From the IMG/VR virus record IMGVR_UViG_3300001392_001719, positions 1-31,157 of that record: a DNA stretch of 31,157 nucleotides; one strand, 5' to 3'. Positions 22,248 through 30,914 of this stretch are shown one piece after another. How positions within the stretch are numbered: the stretch's first letter is position 1; each line of letters starts with the position of its first letter. Source of the DNA: a virus. A program made the position numbers and the translations under genes. The notes below the pieces were generated by a model. The model saw only the letters and a list, made by a program, of their open reading frames with translations. It was not told where the DNA came from and searched no databases.

Positions 22248-22717
22248 TGGCTGGCTTCGACCTGAAAGCCTTCCAGAAGGCTCAATTCGTCCCGCGTGAA
22301 ACGGAAGTCACGCTGGATGCATTGGTAGAGGCTGGATTTGGAGACGGCGTTGTAAAAGTGCGCGGCCTGACTGCGCATGAGTTGGCAGAGGCGGAAGAGT
22401 CAGCATCGAAGGGGAGGCTTCTTTCTGATCTGGTTGAGCGCTTGTCTGGGGCGGGCAAAGATAAAGTTGGCGCACTGATGGATGGCATTGGCTACCATCA
22501 GGATGTCCCGGCCTCACTTGCCAAGCGCCTTGAGCATGTGCGGCTAGGGACTGTTCAGCCTGAAATGGATCTGGCGGATATTGCCAAGTTGGCAGAGGTG
22601 TTTCCGATAGAGTTCAGTGTCATGGCGAACAAAATCCTGGAACTGACAGGGAAAGGCCAGCAGGCCCAGGTAAAGCGCAAGCCCTCTGGAGCCAAGCAAG
22701 CATCCAAGCAAGCCTAG
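22247..22717 (+). CDS. Tail assembly chaperone, gpG-like (zero-frame product)
   Basis: This acidic 156-residue protein lies between tube and tape measure, the gpG position. It has the expected helical centre (LTAHELAEAEESASKG, LADIAKLAEVFPIEFSVMANKILEL) and a Lys-rich end (KRKPSGAKQASKQA). A second frame (-1) stays open over its last 150 bases and continues to 22833, the usual sign of a programmed -1 frameshift giving a gpGT fusion. The chaperone binds the tape measure while tube subunits polymerise. Confidence 0.85.
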   Translation: MAGFDLKAFQKAQFVPRETEVTLDALVEAGFGDGVVKVRGLTAHELAEAEESASKGRLLSDLVERLSGAGKDKVGALMDGIGYHQDVPASLAKRLEHVRLGTVQPEMDLADIAKLAEVFPIEFSVMANKILELTGKGQQAQVKRKPSGAKQASKQA

Positions 22718-22833
22718 CCCTTGCGGACAGAAAAGGCCGCTATCTCTATGAGACGCGGCCCGATGTTTTTCCAGAGGGCTATCTGACCGAGGCAGAGATG
22801 AATTTGTGGGGCATGTGGTACAGACGACAATAA
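22564..22833 (+). CDS. Tail chaperone frameshift extension, gpT-like (-1 frame)
   Basis: This frame, -1 to the gpG-like gene, is open from 22564 to TAA at 22831-22833. It has no ATG, GTG or TTG before the last dozen codons, so it can only be reached by a ribosome slip. After the zero-frame stop it encodes LALADRKGRYLYETRPDVF and YLTEAEMNLWGMWYRRQ, a compact domain like the T part of other phage chaperones. The slip probably falls between 22649 and 22717; the best tetramer is A-AAG at 22672-22675. No perfect X-XXY-YYZ heptamer is seen. Confidence 0.75.
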   Translation, partial: NGSGGYCQVGRGVSDRVQCHGEQNPGTDRERPAGPGKAQALWSQASIQASLALADRKGRYLYETRPDVFPEGYLTEAEMNLWGMWYRRQ

Positions 22834-22849
22834 CCCCCGTTATGGGGAG

Positions 22850-22877
22850 TTTAACCACCCCGGCAATGTGCTACGCT
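22850..22877 (+). promoter_or_regulatory. Candidate moron promoter
   Basis: TTTAAC (22850-22855), 16 bases, then TACGCT (22872-22877). The -10 is preceded by TGC, an extended -10 (TGn) that may compensate for the weak hexamer. It lies 17 bases after the chaperone extension ends and 27 bases before the DUF4124 gene. Confidence 0.4.
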
Positions 22878-22904
22878 CATCAGGTATATGACACGGAGGT
22901 AGCT

Positions 22905-23309
22905 ATGCGCCTGATTCTAGTTTTTCTCACCGCTCTATCATTTCCTGCGTTCGCCCAGGTCTACAAATGGACCGACGAAAGCGGCAACGTCCATTTCGGC
23001 AATCAACCGCCGCCAGGTCAACAGGATGAAGTCAGGATTCGGGAGAGCAGTCCCGGATCAATGGCGATCAAGCCAAGCGCATCGGCAGAGCCCGAGGTTC
23101 AGGAAAGCCCCCGAGCAGAGCTGGAAAGCCTTGAGTCCGCAGCACGAAGCAAGGCTTGCGATCTCGCCAAAAGCGAACTAGGCAGCGCTGAGCGGAAATT
23201 GACCTTGGCGCTCAGCATAGATAGGAACAGTCCGATGGTCGATTATCGGCAAAACCAAGTTGACCTTTGGGAGCGACGATCGCGCATTGAGTGTGTCGGC
23301 GCCAAATAG
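22905..23309 (+). CDS. Exported DUF4124 protein (moron between tail genes)
   Basis: The start is ATG 22905, 4 bases after an exact GGAGGT; an in-frame start at 22806 lacks one and overlaps the chaperone end. The 134-residue protein begins with a 17-residue signal peptide (MRLILVFLTALSFPAFA). The DUF4124 hallmark YKWTDESGNVHFGNQPP follows, then a Pro/Ser-rich linker and a charged helical C-terminus with two Cys (KACDLAK, IECVGAK), which may pair. DUF4124 proteins are periplasmic or envelope proteins of gammaproteobacteria with no known function. A chromosomal-type gene within a tail module, flanked by promoter and terminator, is a classic moron. Confidence 0.85.
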   Translation: MRLILVFLTALSFPAFAQVYKWTDESGNVHFGNQPPPGQQDEVRIRESSPGSMAIKPSASAEPEVQESPRAELESLESAARSKACDLAKSELGSAERKLTLALSIDRNSPMVDYRQNQVDLWERRSRIECVGAK

Positions 23310-23327
23310 ATAACCGAATCTCACCAG

Positions 23328-23351
23328 ACCCTGCTCCGGCAGGGTTTTTTT
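23328..23351 (+). terminator. Strong intrinsic terminator after the DUF4124 moron
   Basis: ACCCTGC (23328-23334) pairs exactly with GCAGGGT (23339-23345) around TCCG, followed by seven T residues. It ends the moron transcript and lies directly in front of the tape measure ribosome site, so late transcription must pass through it. Confidence 0.88.
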
Positions 23352-23366
23352 ATGCCCGGAGGAAAC

Positions 23367-26111
23367 GTGGCCGATACCACAAAAACCGTTGAGATCATTT
23401 TCGGTGGCATAGACAAAACGGGCTCAGCGGTCACCTCCGTTGGCCGCAATCTGGATTCTCTGGTAAACAAAGCTGGAGATATCACCGGACCTCTGGCGAG
23501 TGTCACGGACAGCATTATCAAGTTGGATGCAGCGCTGGTGGCTGTTGGCGTGGCCGTTCTCGGGTTTGCCACGAAGGAAGCGGTGACATTCGAGGCCGCT
23601 CTGATCGATCTGCAGAAGGTGCTCGACGAGAGCGAGGGCAGCGCCAGCGACTACTCGGACCAATTCAGCGATCTGTCATCACGGTTTGGCGTTAGTGCTG
23701 ACGCTATCATTCAAAGCACCGCTGATTTCCGTCAGGCCGGCTTCAATATCAGCGATTCCCTGACCCTGGTTGAGCAATCATTGCTGGCCGTGAATGCGGC
23801 GGACCTGACCACACAGCAGTCAAGCGAACTTCTCATTGGTACGCTGGCGGGCTTCCAGGCTCCTGCCTCAAGGGCCGCCAGTCTTCTGGATGTGCTGAAC
23901 GGTGTTTCGAACAAAGCAGGCGCCTCAGTTCAGCAGCTGGGCGACGGCTTCCGCATCCTGGCCCCGGTGGCCAACACGCTCGGTCTTTCCTTTGAAGAGA
24001 CAGCGGCCCTGCTGACACCAGTAGTTGAGGTGACGCGTTCGGGTACAGAATCCGCCAACGCTCTCAAGACGGCCATCAGCAACCTGATCAAGCCCACCAA
24101 AGAGCGGAAAGAGCTTCTTGAGGACGAGCTTGGCATTCAACTGGAAATCGACGGCCAGCGGCGAGACACCAAGGATGTTCTCTATGACCTGATCGACGCC
24201 ACCCAGGACCTGGATAACAACGAGAAACAACGCGTTGCTACGGTCATTGCCGGCGCTGAGCAGATGAGCCGGTTTATCGCTGTGCTTAACGGTGCGGAGC
24301 GGTCGGAAGAGATTCTCCAGGTCGCACTAAACTCCAGCGGATCTGCCCTCGAAGAGTTTGAGGTAAAAACGCAGTCTGCGGAGTTCGCGCTGAAGCAGCT
24401 CCGGTCGGCTTTTACGACCGCTGCCGCAACAGCCGGCCTTGAGTATATCGACCAGACTAAGGCGGTCACACAGGCAACGAGCAGCCTTGTTGATTCGTTT
24501 CGTGAAGCGATTCAGGGCGACAATGCAGATGTGCTGTTTGAGGCGCTTCGCAAAGGCCTCGATGGATTCGCAGAGCAGGTCGAGATAATCGCGGAGAATC
24601 TGCCGGAGGCCTTCGAGGGCCTGGATTTCTCTGACCTTCTGGCGTCCTTTGACGACCTGGGAAGCGAGCTCGGTGACCTCTTTGGAGCGGTCTTTGGCGA
24701 TGTAGACCTCAGCACGGTTGAGGGCCTGCGGGATGCCATGCAGCAGGTTGTTGATGCCTTCACCGCACTTACCAATGTGTCGGCAGGAATTGCCAGTGGC
24801 CTTGAGCCGCTGTTTATCGCTATCGGCACCGGTATTGAAAAGTTCCAGTCGCTGGATGAGGAAACCAAAAAATCAGCGGGCGAGATCCTTGGCCTGGCCA
24901 AGACCATCAATACTGTGCTGCCGGCAATCGGCGGCCTCGCTGGTGGGCTTGAATCTATCGGCACCGGTCTGACCGCCATTGCCGGCGCACAGGGTTTTAA
25001 AGCGCTGATTGGCAATCTGAACAGCATCAAGGCCATTGCGTCATCGACAGCCGGCAAGGGCGGGCTTCTTGGTCTCGCTCTAACTGGTGGCGTGGCGCTC
25101 GGATCGTTCATCAACGAGATATTCGAAGAAGAGCTTGATGGCCTGAATCAGCGGTTGTTCGAGTATTTCAACGCGGATGAATTGCAGGAGATTGCCCAGG
25201 CGTTCGCGCCCCTGACTGGTGAAGCAAAAAGACTCGGAGAAGAAACCGAGGAACTTCGTAAGGTCAGCCAGCGTTACGACGAAATAAACAACGCCCTTGG
25301 CCAGACCATGGGTTACACCACAGAAATCACTGAAGAGCAGCGAGCAGAGTTTAACAAATACGCTGAGCAGCTCGTTGAGAACTCCAAGAAAACGGAAGAA
25401 TTCAGCGGATCTCAGAGAGGCATCACCGACGCTGTCGAAGAGCTTAATCGAAGCGTTGAGGCCAGTGGCGGCGCACTTGGAAAGGTGTCAGAAAGCACCG
25501 AAGAGCTGGCAAAAAACAACAAATCTCTCCAACTAGGCTACGACGAGACCAGCGGTAAGATTAATAGCTTCTCGGGAACCATCGTCAACAGCAACAAAGC
25601 GCTGGAAGATGCCGCCAAGAAAACCGAGGAAGTTGTAAAGCAGACCGAGGCCTACCAACTAAAGTTGCTTGAGCTAAACAGCAACGAGCGAATCAAGCAG
25701 ATTGAGGCCAAGGTGTCTCTGGATATCGCCGAGGTTGAAGCCGGCGCTGATCGGGTTGAAGCGATAGCACAGACTATCAGCGATACATTCTCCAATACCG
25801 GCTCGGTCATTTCGGACTTGTTCGGCGGCTTTGATGACGCCAGTCGCTCCACGCAAATCGAGATCGCAAGCCAGATTAGAAAAGAGCAGGAGTTCCGACA
25901 GCAAGCGCTGGATGACCAAAGCGCCCTCACAAAAGCCGAGATCGACTTTATCAAGGAAAAAACTCGCCAGTTGGCTCGCGGTGACGCCCTGATCAAAGTA
26001 GATGGCGCAGGATTGCAGCCACACCTGGAAGCCTTCATGTTTGAAATTCTGAGAGAAATTCAGGTTCGCGTTAATGCGGACGGTGAAGAAATGCTGCTGG
26101 GGCTTAACTGA
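23367..26111 (+). CDS. Tail tape measure protein (TP901-type)
   Basis: GTG 23367 is chosen because GGAGG lies 4 bases before it; the in-frame ATG at 23352 sits at the terminator T-run without a ribosome site. The product has 914 residues. The TP901 tape-measure core spans about 60-330 (FEAALIDLQKVLDESEGSA, FSDLSSRFGVSADAIIQS, GASVQQLGDGFRILAP, SGTESANALKTAISNLIKP). Hydrophobic segments follow near 530-590, and then long coiled-coil stretches (about 600-860). At roughly 0.15 nm per residue the tail would be about 135 nm long. It is the longest gene here, as usual. Confidence 0.93.
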   Translation: MADTTKTVEIIFGGIDKTGSAVTSVGRNLDSLVNKAGDITGPLASVTDSIIKLDAALVAVGVAVLGFATKEAVTFEAALIDLQKVLDESEGSASDYSDQFSDLSSRFGVSADAIIQSTADFRQAGFNISDSLTLVEQSLLAVNAADLTTQQSSELLIGTLAGFQAPASRAASLLDVLNGVSNKAGASVQQLGDGFRILAPVANTLGLSFEETAALLTPVVEVTRSGTESANALKTAISNLIKPTKERKELLEDELGIQLEIDGQRRDTKDVLYDLIDATQDLDNNEKQRVATVIAGAEQMSRFIAVLNGAERSEEILQVALNSSGSALEEFEVKTQSAEFALKQLRSAFTTAAATAGLEYIDQTKAVTQATSSLVDSFREAIQGDNADVLFEALRKGLDGFAEQVEIIAENLPEAFEGLDFSDLLASFDDLGSELGDLFGAVFGDVDLSTVEGLRDAMQQVVDAFTALTNVSAGIASGLEPLFIAIGTGIEKFQSLDEETKKSAGEILGLAKTINTVLPAIGGLAGGLESIGTGLTAIAGAQGFKALIGNLNSIKAIASSTAGKGGLLGLALTGGVALGSFINEIFEEELDGLNQRLFEYFNADELQEIAQAFAPLTGEAKRLGEETEELRKVSQRYDEINNALGQTMGYTTEITEEQRAEFNKYAEQLVENSKKTEEFSGSQRGITDAVEELNRSVEASGGALGKVSESTEELAKNNKSLQLGYDETSGKINSFSGTIVNSNKALEDAAKKTEEVVKQTEAYQLKLLELNSNERIKQIEAKVSLDIAEVEAGADRVEAIAQTISDTFSNTGSVISDLFGGFDDASRSTQIEIASQIRKEQEFRQQALDDQSALTKAEIDFIKEKTRQLARGDALIKVDGAGLQPHLEAFMFEILREIQVRVNADGEEMLLGLN

Positions 26112-26464
26112 TGAATGTATTCATAAGCGCACCACTGTTTGATCTTGATGGCACTGTCTCGCTCACGAAGGTTTCCCCTGACGGCCTGGCCGGCTTTCAG
26201 CGTAGGAATAACCGGATAGCCACACTGGATGGAGGCGCCGCCATTCCTGATTTCGGTTATTCCGAGGCAGATAGAACCTTTGATATTCGCTGGAACGCGA
26301 TCAGCGAACCCACAGTTGAAGCGGTCAGACGCATGGCGAAGAGCTACAGCCGCCTGATTGTTTCGACCAAAGAGGGCTGCTATCTCGGGGCGCCAGGCCC
26401 GTTTAATTTGAGCAACGGCGAAGCGCAGTTTCAGATTCTGGTTGAAAAGAGGCTCGATCAATGA
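26111..26464 (+). CDS. Tail-tip protein, gpM-like position
   Basis: The 117-residue protein directly follows the tape measure (TGATG). It has beta-rich sequence (FDLDGTVSLTKVSPDGLAGF, SEADRTFDIRWNAIS), a helix (PTVEAVRRMAKSYSRL) and a final beta segment. Lambda gpM and distal tail proteins have this size and position. I do not recognise a specific family; the neighbours give the role. Confidence 0.6.
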   Translation: MNVFISAPLFDLDGTVSLTKVSPDGLAGFQRRNNRIATLDGGAAIPDFGYSEADRTFDIRWNAISEPTVEAVRRMAKSYSRLIVSTKEGCYLGAPGPFNLSNGEAQFQILVEKRLDQ

Positions 26465-26865
26465 AAATTCGTGTATCCCTCGGAGAAACCCTGGCGCAGG
26501 CGGTTTTGACTGATTTGGTGAGCGGGGCGGGCTCTGATCCCGCAATGGAGATATACACCGGGACGATGCCGGCCAGCCTTGGCGAAACCATCACCGACAC
26601 ACTTTTAGCGACCTTTACACTGAGCTCTACCGTTGGCACGGAATCTGGCGGGGTGATCACATTCAGTGGCTGGACGGACGAGGACTCTGCCCCTGCCGGT
26701 GGCGATGCTGGGTGGGCGAGGCTGCTAAATAAAAGCGGCACCGAGATTATGTACTTGTCTGCAGGCGGATCGGGAAGCGGGGCGTCTGTTATCGTGAGCC
26801 CGCTGACGATTGTTTCTGGTGAGCCGGTCAATCTGACCTCTGGCGTTATCCGGATGCCCGTCTGA
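26461..26865 (+). CDS. Minor tail protein, unknown type
   Basis: The 134-residue protein starts with ATGA overlap at 26461. It is Gly/Ser/Thr-rich and beta-rich (EIYTGTMPASLGETITDTLLATFTLS, then VIVSPLTIVSGEPVNL). The YTG-P-S-DT-LLA pattern is common in small phage tail and fibre-linked proteins that add a short beta-sandwich. Its start is within the ribosome-coupled tail operon; function unknown but virion-associated. Confidence 0.6.
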   Translation: MKIRVSLGETLAQAVLTDLVSGAGSDPAMEIYTGTMPASLGETITDTLLATFTLSSTVGTESGGVITFSGWTDEDSAPAGGDAGWARLLNKSGTEIMYLSAGGSGSGASVIVSPLTIVSGEPVNLTSGVIRMPV

Positions 26866-28334
26866 TGTCCAAGTATGCGGATTTAGCCTCAGCGGTAGGC
26901 GACGGCCTTGTTCATTATTGGCTGATGGACGAGACCAGCGGCACTGCCCTCGCTGACTTGATTGGCGAATGGAGTGCGAACTGCTTTGGCGATAGTTTCT
27001 CTGGCTCAGATCTGACGCCCAGCGAATATGACGCCATGATAGTCTCGACTCCGGCGGGCTACGGAAGGCACACCAGTGTGAACTGGGACGGAACCTCCGG
27101 GGGCATCAGTAAACTGGCAGCTATCAAGCTCGACCAATCTCCGCTTGATCCGTCATTTTCTGAGATTACGCTCCGGATAAGGTATTTTCATACATCCAGG
27201 GTTGAGGATGTTCGATCGGCACAGTCAATGACGCTTGCCTACCTCGGCGAACTCAGCAATTCCGGTCTATTAATCGATGTCGCAAACGGCTCAGTGTATC
27301 TTTCTGCGGGCAATGAAGATAGCGGGTCAACCAATATACCCGACCCTTTCGTTGTCGGGGAGTGGCACGATGTTGTGATTGCAGGAGATGCCACAAGCAC
27401 AGACTTTTACGTCAATGGCACACTCGCTCATTCTCTTACAGGCTCCAACAGCTTCCTGATTTACAATACCGCAACATACACAAACAGCTCTTTCATCGGC
27501 GCCGCCCCGGATGGCAACTATTACCTCGCTGGAACAGCGGTGGATGGTGTATTCCAAGATGCCTGCATCTGGAATCGAAAGCTGACCCCAACAGAAATCA
27601 CGGGGCTGCATAGTGACGGAACGGCAGAGCCTTTGGTCGCAGATCCCTCGCCAATTACCTACGATGCAGTATTGGATGCCACTCTCCCGATTGAGGCCGA
27701 TTTTAGCGCCCAGGTTGACCCGGTGTTGGCCGAACTTGATGTGGTATTCCCGATATCCTTTCGTGCTCCAGCATACCAAGACTGGGTATCCAAAATACCG
27801 CCCGCCCAGTTGCAAGAGGTGTATCGGCTCGTTATTACCGGCGCCGCAGATGGTCTGGATGATTTGTATATCGGCGGGATCTCTAGCTGGCAGGCTACGA
27901 ATCAGGCGGGCGGGCGCTCGTCCTATGTCCAGGCCGTGATCCCTGCAGCGGATCAATACCTGGCGGACATTTCCGACCGGCAGGGCGGGGATCTGGTTAT
28001 TCAGAAAGGTTACCGATTTGCAGATGGCCAGGTTCAATATGACGAAATCATGAGATCAAGGTTTGATACGTTGCGGCCAGATCGCGGTCAACGCGCACTG
28101 ACGGTAACCGTGTCCGGCTACATGCCCGATAACCCAACATCCACCGGAGCCAGAACGCTTACCGGCGTTCGTAGCATCAGCGTCAGCAACGGCCAACGCA
28201 GGGTGAGATGTAACATTGATCTGTTCTTGCAGCCAGGCATGACCGTGACGGCGCTGGATGAGACGTTCACCGCTGATTACATCAATTATTACGTGAGCGG
28301 CACCGACAAGTTCTGCGAAGTGAGCGAACGATAA
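26865..28334 (+). CDS. Tail protein with LamG-like lectin fold
   Basis: The 489-residue protein has an N-terminal LamG/concanavalin-like domain (about 12-240), with VHYWLMDETSGTALADLIG, then TLRIRYFHTS, EWHDVVIAGDATSTDFYVNGTL and DACIWNRKLTPTEI. The C-terminal half (about 290-489) is a tail-hub type domain (VYRLVITGAADGLDDLYIG, QYDEIMRSRFDTLRPDRGQRAL). The fold order suggests a sugar-binding module fused to a baseplate component. It probably binds host surface polysaccharide. Coupled through TGATG upstream and TAATG downstream. Confidence 0.72.
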   Translation: MSKYADLASAVGDGLVHYWLMDETSGTALADLIGEWSANCFGDSFSGSDLTPSEYDAMIVSTPAGYGRHTSVNWDGTSGGISKLAAIKLDQSPLDPSFSEITLRIRYFHTSRVEDVRSAQSMTLAYLGELSNSGLLIDVANGSVYLSAGNEDSGSTNIPDPFVVGEWHDVVIAGDATSTDFYVNGTLAHSLTGSNSFLIYNTATYTNSSFIGAAPDGNYYLAGTAVDGVFQDACIWNRKLTPTEITGLHSDGTAEPLVADPSPITYDAVLDATLPIEADFSAQVDPVLAELDVVFPISFRAPAYQDWVSKIPPAQLQEVYRLVITGAADGLDDLYIGGISSWQATNQAGGRSSYVQAVIPAADQYLADISDRQGGDLVIQKGYRFADGQVQYDEIMRSRFDTLRPDRGQRALTVTVSGYMPDNPTSTGARTLTGVRSISVSNGQRRVRCNIDLFLQPGMTVTALDETFTADYINYYVSGTDKFCEVSER

Positions 28335-30907
28335 TGTCAAAGGGTGAAATCTTAGGCCATCTTGGTGAGGGCAAGTATCGTGTTCGCCAGAAGTTGGCGA
28401 TCGATCGCATTCAGGAATTGCTCGCAAGGCTCAATGATCGAATTGCCGAGTTAGCGGTTGACCTCCCAACAGCCAAGCTAGAATTGCTGCAGGCCGAAGA
28501 GGCTGCAAAGGATAAGATTCGCGAAATCGATCTGCTGATTTACGATCTGCAGGCTGGCACTGAAGGCGCCAGGGAGGGAATCACCAAGCTTCAGGGAGAG
28601 CTGATAGAGCTGCAGGCCGCCGTTAGAATTGCGGAGCTAAAGGTTTCCGAGTTGATCGCTGAAAACCTATCGGCACTCAAACGCAGGGGGCAGCTCGAAT
28701 CCGTGCCAGAGGGCCGAGAGATAGAGGCTTGGTGTGCAGATTACACGTTGGACCTGTCCGGCGATGTTGGGCTTGTCGATGTGAATGATGAAGGCGGGCA
28801 GGGCGTCGTTATCCAGCCCGGCTTTGATTCCGGGGCGGCGTATGATCCTTTCCGCGATGGTGCGCTTTTTCCGAACCTAGCGCAGTCTGGACCCCAGATA
28901 TACTTCAACGCTGCCGTTCTCCCAGGCGTTCAAAAATGGATGCCACGTTACCGGGTGGGCGAGATAATCAGACTGCAGACTGACCTCTGTGATGTGAGGC
29001 TCGATAGCGCACAATCGAGCGTCCAAGGCTTGCCAATCAATGAAGCCGAGCTGCTGACCGGGATACCGATCATCTACATGGACTGCAATGGCTCGGCTTT
29101 CACTGAGAGCGACCGTGTTGTCGTGCGCTTCACGACCAATGGGCCGTTGGTGATCGGCTTTGAGTCGGATCCGGTGCCGTGCTCTTTGTTTGGCTTTGTG
29201 TTCGAACCCGCAAGATGGGAGGCCGGTCCGGCCCCTACATATCAGGCGGCCAAGACAACCTATGGCGAACCGTTCGAGAATATGAGCGGCCAAATCAACC
29301 CGCCGCTGGGAACCATTGATGGCGCAAACAACGCCTGGACAGCGACGCCGGACGCAAGCGACCTTTCCATTCAGCGCGGCAACGCCAGACTCTATGGCAA
29401 CAAAAACTGGTTCAATACTGAAAAGCTCGTTTTATCTTGGGATGGCCCCCCTGGTAGGGCGCACCGCCTTGACCAGATAGATATCAGCTTCACTGGATTT
29501 TTGGCTGACTGGAAAACAGGGCCCTGTGTCTACCATGATCTGAACATCATTCTTGATCTGTCGGAGCAGGCTGAGGCTGGGGCATTTGTTAATGTCCATG
29601 GCGCGTCCGTATACGAAGATGTCAGCGGTCAGCGATGGTTGGTCGTGGTGGCGTCTGATGAGTCATATGCAACCGGCCAGACCTTCAGAGTTTTTCGGAT
29701 AACAGTAGACGCCTTACTTCAACCTTTTGGGCTGCTGCAGTTCCTTCATGAAACGACGCTTATGCCGGGCATGGCGCCGCAGACCCATTTCTATTTCTCT
29801 GCGGACGGAACCAAAGCTGTTTGCACGATTGTTGGCGACCTGGAAGATGATGAAAATCTTCACATAGACCTGATTCGGTATAACATAGATTTTGGATTTT
29901 CGCTTGAGCAGCTTTGGACCAGGGCGGAGGTGGTGGGATCGCGAACTACCGTTGACACCCATAATGTGGATAGCGACCCGCCAGCCCCGGCTTCAGTGAT
30001 CACGACTGGCACAGTGGACGTATCCCAACAAACGGTAGGGCACGATGTGCCAATATATTGCGAGTATATAAATGATCGAGAAGTCTTTGTTTATGAGCGC
30101 CGTCCATCTAGCGATATATCCATAGACTCAGATTACATTGATCGGGAAATAGGCGCTGGATACGACACTTCCGGATCCAGGATTACGAGCGAGAATCGAG
30201 ATGGGCCCTTTGCGATAATTACCAGCGATGGAGTCGTCTTGTTTCAAGAAAGCAGCCCTCCATTTATCAATACTGATCTTGAGATTACCATTCTCAGGGG
30301 CACCGTAGGGGATAGCGTATCCGTCTCCAATGTCGAGTCAGAAAGGCGTGGCGGTATCCGTTGGGCGGAGAACCTGCTTGCCATCGATATTCGTTTCGGA
30401 TTTTGTGCGGTTGTTATGGGCGGGTTTGAATACAGCCTGAGCGAAAGCATTGATGACACCTACAGCGCCATGGATGCAAATGGCGGATCTCTCGACGCTG
30501 ACGGCAGCATTGACTCTGAGCCCATGAGAGAGGTCGTAGAGATCTGGAGAAACGGGGTGCGCATAGAAGAGATCGAGGCACTTACTTTGCCGTCAGGTAT
30601 TGAACATAAAAGTTACGGAGTGGACATCGCGTCTCAGGTGGGAATTACTGGGTCCAACACGAATACCACTATCGATGTTCTCCCCCAGATGCCCCTGGAA
30701 GTTGGCAGCAAGTTTTTGATGACCGCGGCTTCATACACCACTGGCCCGCATTCAATAACAGGCTTCGCCATGAACTACCCGGTCGCTTTTGATCAGCGGA
30801 GCCTTGTCACCTTCAATGAGGTAAGCGGCTACGACGACCCTGTATCTGAGATACTAGATCGCACGGAGTCTTCAGGTTATCTCCTGTGCTCTGTAGGTCT
30901 CATCTGA
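28334..30907 (+). CDS. Large tail-tip protein with N-terminal coiled coil
   Basis: The 857-residue protein has a long coiled coil at about 18-120 (IQELLARLNDRIAELAVDLP, LLQAEEAAKDKIREIDLL), then a beta-rich body (YTLDLSGDVGLVDVNDEGG, RYRVGEIIRLQ). It contains no peptidase or J-type fibronectin motif that I can see. It is the last gene of the tail block and lies at the tail-fibre/host-specificity position. The C-terminal 150 residues (TLPSGIEHKSYGVDIASQVG) may be the receptor-facing part. The start is TAATG at 28332-28336. Confidence 0.62.
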   Translation: MSKGEILGHLGEGKYRVRQKLAIDRIQELLARLNDRIAELAVDLPTAKLELLQAEEAAKDKIREIDLLIYDLQAGTEGAREGITKLQGELIELQAAVRIAELKVSELIAENLSALKRRGQLESVPEGREIEAWCADYTLDLSGDVGLVDVNDEGGQGVVIQPGFDSGAAYDPFRDGALFPNLAQSGPQIYFNAAVLPGVQKWMPRYRVGEIIRLQTDLCDVRLDSAQSSVQGLPINEAELLTGIPIIYMDCNGSAFTESDRVVVRFTTNGPLVIGFESDPVPCSLFGFVFEPARWEAGPAPTYQAAKTTYGEPFENMSGQINPPLGTIDGANNAWTATPDASDLSIQRGNARLYGNKNWFNTEKLVLSWDGPPGRAHRLDQIDISFTGFLADWKTGPCVYHDLNIILDLSEQAEAGAFVNVHGASVYEDVSGQRWLVVVASDESYATGQTFRVFRITVDALLQPFGLLQFLHETTLMPGMAPQTHFYFSADGTKAVCTIVGDLEDDENLHIDLIRYNIDFGFSLEQLWTRAEVVGSRTTVDTHNVDSDPPAPASVITTGTVDVSQQTVGHDVPIYCEYINDREVFVYERRPSSDISIDSDYIDREIGAGYDTSGSRITSENRDGPFAIITSDGVVLFQESSPPFINTDLEITILRGTVGDSVSVSNVESERRGGIRWAENLLAIDIRFGFCAVVMGGFEYSLSESIDDTYSAMDANGGSLDADGSIDSEPMREVVEIWRNGVRIEEIEALTLPSGIEHKSYGVDIASQVGITGSNTNTTIDVLPQMPLEVGSKFLMTAASYTTGPHSITGFAMNYPVAFDQRSLVTFNEVSGYDDPVSEILDRTESSGYLLCSVGLI

Positions 30908-30914
30908 ATTGGAG

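Noticed and set aside
22649-22655. GGGAAAG as lambda-type slippery site
   Set aside because: The heptamer sequence is identical to lambda but the zero frame reads GGG-AAA and not GGA-AAG, so the double slip would not re-pair. It is kept only as a curiosity.
23352-23366. ATG 23352 as tape measure start
   Set aside because: It sits at the end of the terminator T-run without a ribosome site, whereas GTG 23367 has GGAGG at the right spacing.
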